From Candidatus Methanomethylicus sp. (GTDB taxonomy: Archaea > Thermoproteota > Methanomethylicia > Methanomethylicales > Methanomethylicaceae), in contig JAJRAB010000034.1 in the NCBI GenBank assembly GCA_028683025.1, positions 1 through 19,736 on the forward strand: a DNA stretch of 19,736 nt, in the 5' to 3' direction. How positions within the stretch are numbered: position 1 is the stretch's first letter; the number at the start of each line of letters is the position of its first letter. The notes beneath the pieces were generated by a model that was not told the DNA's origin, made no database searches, and worked only from the letters and a program-made list of their open reading frames with translations. The position numbers and the translations under genes were made by a program. Of this stretch, positions 13,412-19,736 are shown piece after piece.

Positions 13412-15130
13412 TCAAGTTTTTGCCTGAGCTTGGACTTGGGCTGTAGCCATGTTCTCCTTCTCTTTAAGCTCTTTCTTCAGGACTTTCCCTATCTTGTTCT
13501 TTGGCAGTTCGTTTACAAACTCAATTGCCCTGGGCACTTTGTATTCAGCGAGGTTATCACTGCACCAATGGAGAATGTCGTCCTGGCATGTGGGTTTGTA
13601 ACCCTCCTTCAGAACCACATAGGCTTTTACTATCTGGTATTTTTCGGGCGTGTCGACACCAATGACGGCTACTTCGTAGACAGAAGGATGAGAGCTGATA
13701 ACCTGCTCGATTTCCTTCGGGTATACCTGATAGCTCTTGTACTTTATTATATCCTTAATGCGCTCGACGAAGTGGAGGTAACCATCATTGTCCATGTAGG
13801 CGGCGTCACCGGTCCTGAGCCATTTAAAGCCCCCTATGTAGCTGAAGTATTTTGCTGTCTTTTCCTCGTCATTCCAAACTTTCATCATGACTTGAGGGCC
13901 GTTCACAACCATCTCACCCGGCTCCCCGAAAGGCATAAATTCATCCCTATCAGGGTCTGCAATTGCCACCATGGTGCTAGGCATTGGTATTCCTATGGTA
14001 CCTTCTCTCACCTCGCCTCCCACGGGCGGTCCGGTGACCCCACTACTGGCCTCGGTAAGCCCATAGCCCTCTACGAGTTTGGCTCCAGTTAACTGCATGA
14101 ACTCATCAGCAATGTTCTTAGGGATTTTGTCGGAACCACAGGGGCATAGCTTCAAGGAAGTAAGTTTGTGCTTGCCGCTCTTAATGTTCTTCAGCATGAT
14201 GCTGTAGGAGGCTGGAATGCCGAAGAAGAGACCGATCTTATACTTATCTATGAGTTTCATCAGTTCCTCGATTTTTGGATTTGGCAATACAATAAGGGTT
14301 TTCCCCAACGAAAATCCGCCAGTCATTATTGTCGCCTGACCGTATACGTGGAAAAACGGCAGGAAGGCAAGGAGATAATTCGTGTACTCACTCTCGAAAA
14401 GATCACCTGCATAGGCCATCACCTGATGCATGCTGGCTACAATGTTATAGTGGCTGAGGGTAATCCCCTTTGGCAAACCAGTTGTACCTGATGTATACAA
14501 TATGGTGGCGGGGTCGGCATTGGGGTTGATTTCTGGCTTAGGGTAATCGGTGGAATTTCGCTTCATGAATTCCTCAAAATAATGGACAGGTGCATCAGCG
14601 GGGATGTTGGCCTTGGGGATCTTGCCCATCATGTTGCCAAGAGTTCTCTTTACTGATGAGAGAAAATAGGTCATGTTGGCCAAAACAACATTGTTAATCT
14701 TTAGTTCATCGAGGAGTGGTTTTGTTTTGGGATACATTAGATCCAGCATAACAATGCACTCCGCCCTAGAGTTGCTTAGCTGTTGCCTAACCTCCCTTGG
14801 TGTGAAAAGGAAACTCACCGCGGTCGGTATCGCACCAAGCTTCAAAATGGCATAGTAACAGATTGGGAATTGAGGGCAGTTAGGAAGATATATTGCAACA
14901 ACCGACCCCTTTTTTATGCCAATCGAGTTGAAAGCTGATGCTGCTTTCTCAATGTACTGACCGAGCTCGGTATAGGATATGTTTGTACCCATGTATATCA
15001 TAGCTGTTTTATTGCCATATTTGACAATGGAGTTGTCGATGAGCTTGAAGAGGGGTATGCTTGGAACAGTTACATCGTGAGGGATATTATTTGGGTAAAA
15101 TTTCAGCCAAGGTTTTTCGATATAGTTCAT
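13412..15130 (-). CDS. Fatty-acid/long-chain acyl-CoA synthetase (AMP-forming)
   Basis: ANL-superfamily ligase that activates a carboxylic acid as acyl-AMP and then acyl-CoA. The 572 residues span the whole family. Motifs: the phosphate-binding loop YTSGTTGLPKG (212-222), the aromatic HVYGQ segment (261-265), GYGLTE (355-360), RTGD (439-442), the hinge FVERIKDIIKYKSYQVYP (454-471), and the catalytic lysine K549 in NKIGKVLKKEL. The overall pattern is that of medium- or long-chain acyl-CoA synthetases, but 4-coumarate-like substrates cannot be ruled out. The last ten or so residues (TAQVQAQAKT) form an unusual tail. Soluble. The ATG is preceded by GGTGA about six bases upstream, and a TATA box stands 50 to 60 bases upstream. 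In archaea such enzymes scavenge or degrade fatty acids; isoprenoid lipids do not need them. Confidence 0.93.
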   Translation of the reverse strand: MNYIEKPWLKFYPNNIPHDVTVPSIPLFKLIDNSIVKYGNKTAMIYMGTNISYTELGQYIEKAASAFNSIGIKKGSVVAIYLPNCPQFPICYYAILKLGAIPTAVSFLFTPREVRQQLSNSRAECIVMLDLMYPKTKPLLDELKINNVVLANMTYFLSSVKRTLGNMMGKIPKANIPADAPVHYFEEFMKRNSTDYPKPEINPNADPATILYTSGTTGLPKGITLSHYNIVASMHQVMAYAGDLFESEYTNYLLAFLPFFHVYGQATIMTGGFSLGKTLIVLPNPKIEELMKLIDKYKIGLFFGIPASYSIMLKNIKSGKHKLTSLKLCPCGSDKIPKNIADEFMQLTGAKLVEGYGLTEASSGVTGPPVGGEVREGTIGIPMPSTMVAIADPDRDEFMPFGEPGEMVVNGPQVMMKVWNDEEKTAKYFSYIGGFKWLRTGDAAYMDNDGYLHFVERIKDIIKYKSYQVYPKEIEQVISSHPSVYEVAVIGVDTPEKYQIVKAYVVLKEGYKPTCQDDILHWCSDNLAEYKVPRAIEFVNELPKNKIGKVLKKELKEKENMATAQVQAQAKT

Positions 15131-15178
15131 TTTTTCACCGAGCGCTTCTGTTATTTTACAATTAGAAGTATGCTTTTC

Positions 15179-15191
15179 ATATATATTAATT
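15179..15191 (-). promoter_or_regulatory. TATA box of the acyl-CoA synthetase gene
   Basis: ATTAATATATATG on the minus strand is centred about 55 bases before the ATG, predicting initiation near 15160 and a leader of about 30 bases. A second TATA-like element (CATTTATAATATT, about 15210-15224) lies further upstream in the same very A+T-rich gap. Confidence 0.55.
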
Positions 15192-15309
15192 AGGTTGACG
15201 AAACATTTTCATAATATTATAAATGTTTAATTGTTTTATAGAAAAACAGTTTATTTACAAAAAAAATAAAATGATAAGAAATGAAAAGTGATGCCTTAAA
15301 TCATGATGA

Positions 15310-15330
15310 GCTTATCTTTAAAAAAAAACA
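15310..15330 (-). terminator. T9 tract ending the HMG-CoA reductase gene
   Basis: On the minus strand a run of nine T (15320-15328) lies about 40 bases after the reductase stop. It is the longest T-tract associated with any gene end in the window. The rest of the 15131-15369 gap is A+T-rich promoter sequence for the synthetase gene. Confidence 0.6.
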
Positions 15331-15369
15331 TGGAATGTATGGCTTCTTTTATTACTAGTGGGCGGGCTT

Positions 15370-16647
15370 TCACTGCTTCTCAGGATTGTTATGCTCTTGA
15401 ATGAGTTCCTTTGCCCGGTCCATACGGACCTTGTTTTCCTTTGCCATAATTTCTGCCACTTCATCCACCATATTGCCCGAAGCTCCAGCCATTATTGCCA
15501 CATTCCTTGCGTGGAGAGACATATGGCCCCTCTGGATTCCCTCGTCCGCCAAAGCCCTCAGGGCAGCAAGATTCTGGGCCAATCCCACGGCAGCAATTAC
15601 TTCTCCCAGCTCCCTTGCAGATTTAGCCCCAATTATTTTTAGGGCTATTCTTGCAATTGGATGTACTTTTGTGAGGCCACCTATTGTTCCGACTGCCATT
15701 GGCATCTCTATGGAGCCAACCAGATCTCCCTCGGAATTCTTCTCCCATGATGAGAGGGAGGAGTAGGATCCATTCCTACTTGCATAGGCATGTGCTCCCG
15801 CTTCCACTGCCCTGTGGTCGTTACACGTGGCAGTGACAACTGCGATTACACCGTTGAGGATGCCCTTGTTGTGGGTGGCTGCCCTGTAGGGATCTGCGGC
15901 AGCAAAAGCGCTTGCCTCGACTATATTGTCAACTATCAGCTCGCCGCCCACAGAGTTCTTGTCGATGATTACCCAAGCTCGGGCGAGCCTTTCGGTAGCC
16001 AAATTCGAGATGATCCTTAGTATTACCCTCCCCTTTGTGATCCTTGCAATCTCAGGCGCAACTGCTTCCACCATAGTATTCACGGCATTGGCCCCCATGG
16101 CATCCCGACAGTCCACAAGGAGCTCAACCACGAGCATCTTCCCTCTTTTCGTTTCAATAATTCTGACTCGGAGATCCTTTGCCCCTCCTCCTGCAGAGAC
16201 AAGCAATGGATCGAATTCATTAGCCCTCTTCAGCAGGGCAGCCTTCAATTGAAGTATGGCATTCATTGCAAGAAGGGGATCTTTAACATTGACGCATTGG
16301 ATCTGCCCAATCATGATAGGTTCGGTGCTGCTGGTGTGGAAGCCTCCCTTTAGCCGCGCCATCTTCGCCGCATGGCTTGCTGCAGCGATAACAGATGCCT
16401 CCTCAATCGCCATAGGAATAAGGTAGTCCTTGCCATTTATCTTGAAATTTGTGGCTATGCCGAGTGGAAGCGGTAGAACGCCAATAACGTTTTCAATCAT
16501 CCTGTCAGCCTTATCTGGAGCAAGTGAATCGGAAGGGGAGGAGAGTAGCCATTCTTCTTCATCGGTGAGTTCGGAGAAGTCCTTGACGATCTTGCGCCTT
16601 TCATTAATCCCCAGCTTATAGAAACCTGATATTTCAGAACTCTTCAA
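15370..16647 (-). CDS. hmgA: Class II (bacterial-type) HMG-CoA reductase
   Basis: Reduces HMG-CoA to mevalonate, the entry to isoprenoid membrane lipids; class II enzymes can also run in the opposite, degradative direction. Motifs match the Pseudomonas mevalonii type: E83 in IEEASVIAA, DAMGAN (182-187), K261 in THNKGILNG, D277 in CNDHRAVEAGAHAYA, and H379 in GHMSLHARN. ENVIGVLPLPLG and the dimer segments also match. The cofactor cannot be fixed by eye. TTG 16647 is preferred: GGTGG lies a few bases upstream, a TATA box would start transcription near 16672, and the length then equals the family (425 residues, catalytic Glu at 83 as in P. mevalonii). An in-frame ATG at 16683 would add 12 residues unlike the family. 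Class II enzymes in archaea are thought to come from bacteria. Confidence 0.94.
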   Translation of the reverse strand: MKSSEISGFYKLGINERRKIVKDFSELTDEEEWLLSSPSDSLAPDKADRMIENVIGVLPLPLGIATNFKINGKDYLIPMAIEEASVIAAASHAAKMARLKGGFHTSSTEPIMIGQIQCVNVKDPLLAMNAILQLKAALLKRANEFDPLLVSAGGGAKDLRVRIIETKRGKMLVVELLVDCRDAMGANAVNTMVEAVAPEIARITKGRVILRIISNLATERLARAWVIIDKNSVGGELIVDNIVEASAFAAADPYRAATHNKGILNGVIAVVTATCNDHRAVEAGAHAYASRNGSYSSLSSWEKNSEGDLVGSIEMPMAVGTIGGLTKVHPIARIALKIIGAKSARELGEVIAAVGLAQNLAALRALADEGIQRGHMSLHARNVAIMAGASGNMVDEVAEIMAKENKVRMDRAKELIQEHNNPEKQ

Positions 16648-16693
16648 ATTGCCACCATCCTTTGTAGCATTGCAATATCCCATTTGAGTAATC

Positions 16694-16704
16694 TTTTATT
16701 TAGG
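16694..16704 (-). promoter_or_regulatory. Putative TATA box of the HMG-CoA reductase gene
   Basis: CCTAAATAAAA on the minus strand predicts initiation near 16672, downstream of the ATG at 16683 and 25 bases ahead of TTG 16647. Additional TATA-like elements (GGTATAATTTT and GGATATAATTT, 16800-16821) lie 120 to 140 bases further upstream and offer an alternative promoter. Confidence 0.4.
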
Positions 16705-16744
16705 TTATCGCAAATCAGTGCGATGCTTCAGACAGGGAGTCAAT

Positions 16745-16842
16745 TAAAGAAAAAAAATAAACGAGTACCCTCTGGTGTAGGGGCTAATTACTATTTTTCA
16801 AAATTATACCAAATTATATCCATAATCCTGTACCAAAAAACG
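16745..16842 (-). terminator. T-tracts after the MFS transporter gene
   Basis: On the minus strand the 177-base gap after the transporter stop contains T6 at 16835-16840, about 20 bases after the stop and preceded by a C-rich stretch, and a longer T-rich tract at about 16747-16763. Either or both could end transcription before the reductase promoter. Between them lies a tandem near-repeat of AAATTATAYC (16801-16820). Confidence 0.4.
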
Positions 16843-16860
16843 GAGGGGGACGACAGTTAT

Positions 16861-18231
16861 TTAGCGCTTTACTTTTCCCCTTGAAGCTGAGGCGATAATG
16901 CCAATAGCACAGAGGAAGGCAAAAACGACGAACATTATCCTAAGGCTCGCAAGGAAAGCCGGGTAGTAGGTGGGGGTTATTTCAATTCGTCCGATATAAA
17001 GGGCGAATACCAGCATTGCGAATCCCATACTAAGGGTCATGCCAGCCTGGCGCATGGTTGAAAGCGTCCCAGCTGCAACCCCAAGGAATTTTTTCTCAAC
17101 CGAACTCATTATAGCGTTGGTGTTTGGCGTAACGAAGAGGGCAAATCCCAACCCCAGAAGTGAGAGGTTCGCAGCAATGATTGCTTCGGAAGTTCCTTCC
17201 CCGATCGTTGTAAGGAGAGCCAGACCAAGGGTTGTTATCGCCATCCCTGCCGTTGAGAGTATTCGGGGTTCCATTCTATCCGATAATCTGCCAGTAAAAG
17301 GAGAAAGAAATGCTTGGACTAAGGGGCTGCAAAGCATGATAAGACCGGCATTCCATGGATCAAGGCCACGAATGTACTGCAGGTAGAGGCTGATGAGGAA
17401 TGTAACGGCAAATGTTGACGAGTAATTGATGAGGGCAGCCAGGTTTGAAAGGGCGAACACCCTGTTCCCTTTGAATAGCTTAAGATTAAGCACGGGATCC
17501 GTCGCCGAAGATTCATACCTGATGAAGGCAAAAAGTCCAATGAAACCAGCAAGGACAAGCCCAATCCCCTCTGTAGATGGTAGGATGGAGACGCCATAAG
17601 TGATGGCAATCAGAGTGAAGCCATATATTGCCGAACCTAGGTAATCCACCCTTTCCCCCTTTGCATCGCACCATTCAACCCGCAGATAATTGTATATGAG
17701 GAAGAGGGCGGCTAGGCCCAGTGGGACATTGACAAGGAAAATTATTCGCCATCCCAAATACTGAGTGATGATACCTCCAAGAGTAGGTCCAATCGACAGG
17801 CCCACATAGATTGATGCGGAATTCAAGCCAAGGGCTTTTCCCCGCTCCCCAAGCGGGAAGATACAGGTCAGTATGGCAATTGAGGTGCTTGCAATCATAG
17901 CACCACCGATGCCTTGAATGAGCCTGAATAGGATGAGCATAAGTGGGGATATGGAGAGGCTCATTGCTAGGGATGAGACAATGAAGATGGAAATTCCGAG
18001 GCTGAATATCCTCTTTCTGCCATAGATATCTGCAATCCTTCCAAATATGATAAGGAATGTGGCAGAGGAAAGGAGATAGGCGGTAGTAACCCAGTTAAGA
18101 GAGATGGCATCCATTGAGAACTCTTTCCCTATGGTCGGGAGAGCAATATTAACCGATGAGACATCGAATGGTGTGAGGAATCCTGCCAGGGTGGTAATGA
18201 ATAGTGCTACTTTTTTGGAAACGGATTGCAA
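16861..18231 (-). CDS. MFS multidrug-type exporter (DHA2/EmrB-QacA family)
   Basis: Major facilitator transporter of 456 residues, expected to have about 14 membrane helices and to export drugs or metabolites by proton antiport. Visible motifs are the first-helix D23 in FLTPFDVSSVNIALPTI (DHA2 motif D1), motif A GRIADIYGRKR (64-74) between helices two and three, the RLIQGIGGAM helix-four segment (103-112), and the antiporter motif C region GLSIGPTLGGIITQYLGWRIIF (144-165). A second motif A-like loop, GRLSDRMEPR, occurs in the C-terminal half. TTG 18231 is the only suitable start: the frame is closed by TGA about 30 bases upstream, and GATGG sits seven bases ahead. An out-of-frame ATG overlaps this site. 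The substrate cannot be inferred from the neighbours. Confidence 0.9.
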   Translation of the reverse strand: MQSVSKKVALFITTLAGFLTPFDVSSVNIALPTIGKEFSMDAISLNWVTTAYLLSSATFLIIFGRIADIYGRKRIFSLGISIFIVSSLAMSLSISPLMLILFRLIQGIGGAMIASTSIAILTCIFPLGERGKALGLNSASIYVGLSIGPTLGGIITQYLGWRIIFLVNVPLGLAALFLIYNYLRVEWCDAKGERVDYLGSAIYGFTLIAITYGVSILPSTEGIGLVLAGFIGLFAFIRYESSATDPVLNLKLFKGNRVFALSNLAALINYSSTFAVTFLISLYLQYIRGLDPWNAGLIMLCSPLVQAFLSPFTGRLSDRMEPRILSTAGMAITTLGLALLTTIGEGTSEAIIAANLSLLGLGFALFVTPNTNAIMSSVEKKFLGVAAGTLSTMRQAGMTLSMGFAMLVFALYIGRIEITPTYYPAFLASLRIMFVVFAFLCAIGIIASASRGKVKR

Positions 18232-18267
18232 TTTTAACCATCTTTTTCTGTTATTTCAGGACGGTGA

Positions 18268-18277
18268 TTAATATCAT
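18268..18277 (-). promoter_or_regulatory. Possible TATA box of the MFS gene
   Basis: ATGATATTAA on the minus strand lies about 40 bases before TTG 18231, predicting a leader of about 15 bases. The rest of the 104-base gap up to the transferase gene shows no clear terminator. Confidence 0.3.
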
Positions 18278-18335
18278 TTCCATAACCTACACTCACGTTA
18301 TTGAGCCAAGGTTTCCTTTTCTAAATTCTGGAAAG

Positions 18336-18980
18336 TTAGCCTCCAATTCTTCCAGTAATGTATAAAATGCGGCTTGCCAGTGAGGCGATGGCAAATAACA
18401 GTAAAAGTAGATCGAAAAAAGCAACACTGGCTGGAAATACTAATGTCGCTAAAATTGAAGCATAAAGAAAGCTGCCGAAATACTTCCCTATTGGATCATA
18501 AATATTTGCTCTATTCTTTCCCGTGAATAGAAATTGGGAAAAGCACAGGGCTATGAGGAGGGGGATCCAAAAAGAGTGCGTCTGTTTTATAGCAAAGGTA
18601 AGGAAAATGCCCATTATAAGAATGAAGTCGGCACTAGCATCAAAGTATGCACCATGCTTTGAATCGCTTCCCAGCCGCCTTGCTATATGGCCGTCAGCCA
18701 AATCCGTTGCCACAAGAAAGGCGAATAGCACGGTTGCGGAGAGGTTACTGTCAGAATATATCAAGTAAGCCAAAAGGGGCAGGAGCACAACTCGAAGGGA
18801 AGTTATCAACCAAGGTATGCTGGAGCGGTTAGCGACCATCTGGAGGACCTTTTCTTTCTTTAATGCAAGCAAAAGCATGCCATTGCTATATAATTTGGCT
18901 TTTTCCCCTCTAAGGATGTCGGCAACAGGCAAAGAAATCATATGGTAAAAAAATCTCTTTAATAAGGCTTCAGGGTTCAC
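18336..18980 (-). CDS. CDP-alcohol phosphatidyltransferase
   Basis: Integral membrane enzyme that transfers a lipid phosphate from a CDP-activated lipid to an alcohol such as inositol phosphate, serine or glycerol phosphate, making polar lipids. The 214 residues include the exact family signature D93-x2-DG-x2-AR-x8-G-x3-D-x3-D (D96, G97, A100, R101, G110, D114, D118). NRSSIPWLITSLRVVLLPLLAYLIY (about 51-75) is the usual opening helix, and further helices fill the C-terminal half, for about six in all. About 50 residues precede the usual family start. GTG 18980 is the longest start; ATG 18941 is also possible and sits about 20 bases after the shared TATA element. In an archaeon the product would be an archaetidyl lipid; the alcohol is not identifiable here. 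Confidence 0.9.
   Translation of the reverse strand: MNPEALLKRFFYHMISLPVADILRGEKAKLYSNGMLLLALKKEKVLQMVANRSSIPWLITSLRVVLLPLLAYLIYSDSNLSATVLFAFLVATDLADGHIARRLGSDSKHGAYFDASADFILIMGIFLTFAIKQTHSFWIPLLIALCFSQFLFTGKNRANIYDPIGKYFGSFLYASILATLVFPASVAFFDLLLLLFAIASLASRILYITGRIGG
18957..18967. promoter_or_regulatory. TATA-like element near the divergent transferase / methyltransferase starts
   Basis: CTTTAATAAGG on the plus strand would start transcription near 18986, six bases before GTG 18992 of the methyltransferase gene. The minus-strand reading, CCTTATTAAAG, would initiate near 18937, inside the longest transferase ORF, which would then favour a shorter N-terminus. It cannot serve GTG 18980. Confidence 0.4.
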
Positions 18981-18991
18981 ATTACAACAAG

Positions 18992-19736
18992 GTGCTCATT
19001 ACGGTCCTCCCATGTGTTGTCCTTGCACTTCTGGCATTTGTGTGTGTGATGGTTATTGGCTTGTTGATCTTAGGAGCCTTTAGAGTAAAACTAAGCCGAA
19101 AGATCAGCTTTGAGGGCATCGAAGATCCAGAGATGGTCAAGGCCTACGACAGGATGAGCAGAATGCCCCAGTTTGCACTGATCAGGAGAATGTTTGCAAA
19201 TGAGCTGAAAAGGCACAAGCCCCTGGGAAAAATAGTGGACGTCGGATGCGGTCCTGGCTATCTTTTAAGGGTTATCGCACAAAAAGTACCTGATGCAGAT
19301 CTTGTGGGGGTCGACATATCAGACGAGATGCTTGCAACAGCATCACAGAATATATCCGCCTGGGGATTTGGCTCAAGGGCAGAATTCCACAGGGGGGAAG
19401 CGCAAAAGATACCCTTCAGTGAGGGCTCGATAGACAACATCATCAGCACGTTATCCCTTCACCACTGGAGCAGCCCTAGAGATGCATTCATTGAATTTTA
19501 TAGGGTCCTGAAGCCAGGGGGACAGTTTCTGCTGATGGATATGAGAAGAGATCCCCGCCGAATCTTCTACTGGTTGGTATTCTTCGCAACAAAAGTCGCG
19601 CCTACATTTCTTGGTACAGGAGCCTTACGCAGAGTAAATGAACCCCTTGGCTCCCTACTTGCAAGCTATACTCCACCGGAGATAGGACAGATGCTTTCGG
19701 GTTTGCCATTTTCGAGCGTTTCGATCAGGGGAGGCA
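18992..19736 (+). CDS. Membrane-anchored class I SAM-dependent methyltransferase (truncated at right edge)
   Basis: The plus-strand frame stays open to the window end, giving about 248 residues without the C-terminus. The N-terminal 30 residues form one membrane helix (VLITVLPCVVLALLAFVCV, continuing to GLLILGAF) followed by RVKLSRK, so the catalytic part should face the cytoplasm. The methyltransferase fold shows motif I VDVGCGPGY (82-90), acidic motif II GVDISDEML (about 108-116), a DNIIST-LSLHHWSSP motif and VLKPGG (about 172-177), which is the UbiE/Methyltransf_11 pattern. GTG 18992 is chosen because it opens the helix and a TATA element predicts initiation just upstream; ATG 19049 would cut the helix. 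It is divergent from the CDP-alcohol transferase gene. Lipid or quinone methylation is plausible, but the substrate is unknown. Confidence 0.85.
   Translation, partial: MLITVLPCVVLALLAFVCVMVIGLLILGAFRVKLSRKISFEGIEDPEMVKAYDRMSRMPQFALIRRMFANELKRHKPLGKIVDVGCGPGYLLRVIAQKVPDADLVGVDISDEMLATASQNISAWGFGSRAEFHRGEAQKIPFSEGSIDNIISTLSLHHWSSPRDAFIEFYRVLKPGGQFLLMDMRRDPRRIFYWLVFFATKVAPTFLGTGALRRVNEPLGSLLASYTPPEIGQMLSGLPFSSVSIRGG

Noticed and set aside
13430..14092. Plus-strand frame of 220 codons
   Set aside because: Shadow of the acyl-CoA synthetase gene, whose full motif set lies on the other strand.
15131..15369. A+T-rich gap as an origin, attachment site or mobile-element scar
   Set aside because: It shows only TATA-like boxes and a T9 tract; no repeats, direct duplications or tRNA end were seen.
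16801..16820. Tandem AAATTATAYC near-repeat as a CRISPR or iteron unit
   Set aside because: Only two copies of ten bases, in an A+T-rich promoter/terminator gap; more likely overlapping TATA-like sequence.
18200..18240. Frameshift at the MFS start, suggested by an out-of-frame ATG
   Set aside because: The TTG frame gives a complete DHA2 first helix, and the ATG frame has no transporter sequence.

Overview
The window looks archaeal. Promoters are TATA/BRE type with no bacterial -35/-10 pairs, several genes are leaderless or start with TTG or GTG, aspartate carbamoyltransferase comes as a PyrB-PyrI pair, and mevalonate and CDP-alcohol lipid genes are present. The class II (bacterial/'degradative' type) HMG-CoA reductase, several bacterial-type genes and moderate G+C suggest a Thermoplasmata-like euryarchaeote. 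This is inference; no rRNA or marker protein is in the window.

Layout. Positions 1-1993, minus strand: pyrimidine operon pyrB-pyrI-pyrC, with pyrC cut by the left edge. Positions 2251-4632, plus strand: a soluble histidine kinase with four PAS-like segments and no response regulator next to it. Positions about 4790-9538, plus strand: a compact five-gene run of metallo-beta-lactamase-fold hydrolase, LigD-type polymerase/primase, Ku, ATP-dependent ligase fused to a C-terminal 3'-phosphoesterase, and a DUF72 protein. The polymerase, Ku, ligase and phosphoesterase form a complete bacterial-type non-homologous end-joining (NHEJ) set, which is uncommon in archaea. Positions 9559-12479, minus strand: a polytopic acyltransferase-like membrane protein, then a two-gene unit of a four-helix membrane protein and a sequon-rich, membrane-anchored exported protein. 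Positions 12596-13372, plus strand: an HD-domain phosphohydrolase preceded by a nine-codon ORF that overlaps its start. Positions 13412-18980, minus strand: acyl-CoA synthetase, HMG-CoA reductase, a DHA2-type MFS exporter and a CDP-alcohol phosphatidyltransferase. Position 18992 to the right edge, plus strand: a membrane-anchored SAM methyltransferase, truncated.

How the genes fit together. In the NHEJ run, Ku would bind DNA ends, the phosphoesterase would clean 3' ends, the polymerase would fill gaps and the ligase would seal. The MBL-fold and DUF72 proteins are candidate accessory factors; their role is inferred from position only. The right part leans towards lipids: HMG-CoA reductase feeds isoprenoid synthesis, the CDP-alcohol transferase attaches polar head groups, and the adjacent methyltransferase could modify lipids or quinones. 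The most interesting points are the five-gene NHEJ locus with its unexplained flanking genes, the Lig-PE domain order, and a strong internal Shine-Dalgarno/ATG that could yield a free phosphoesterase. No gap longer than 300 bases lacks a gene, and I saw no rRNA, tRNA, CRISPR array or insertion sequence.
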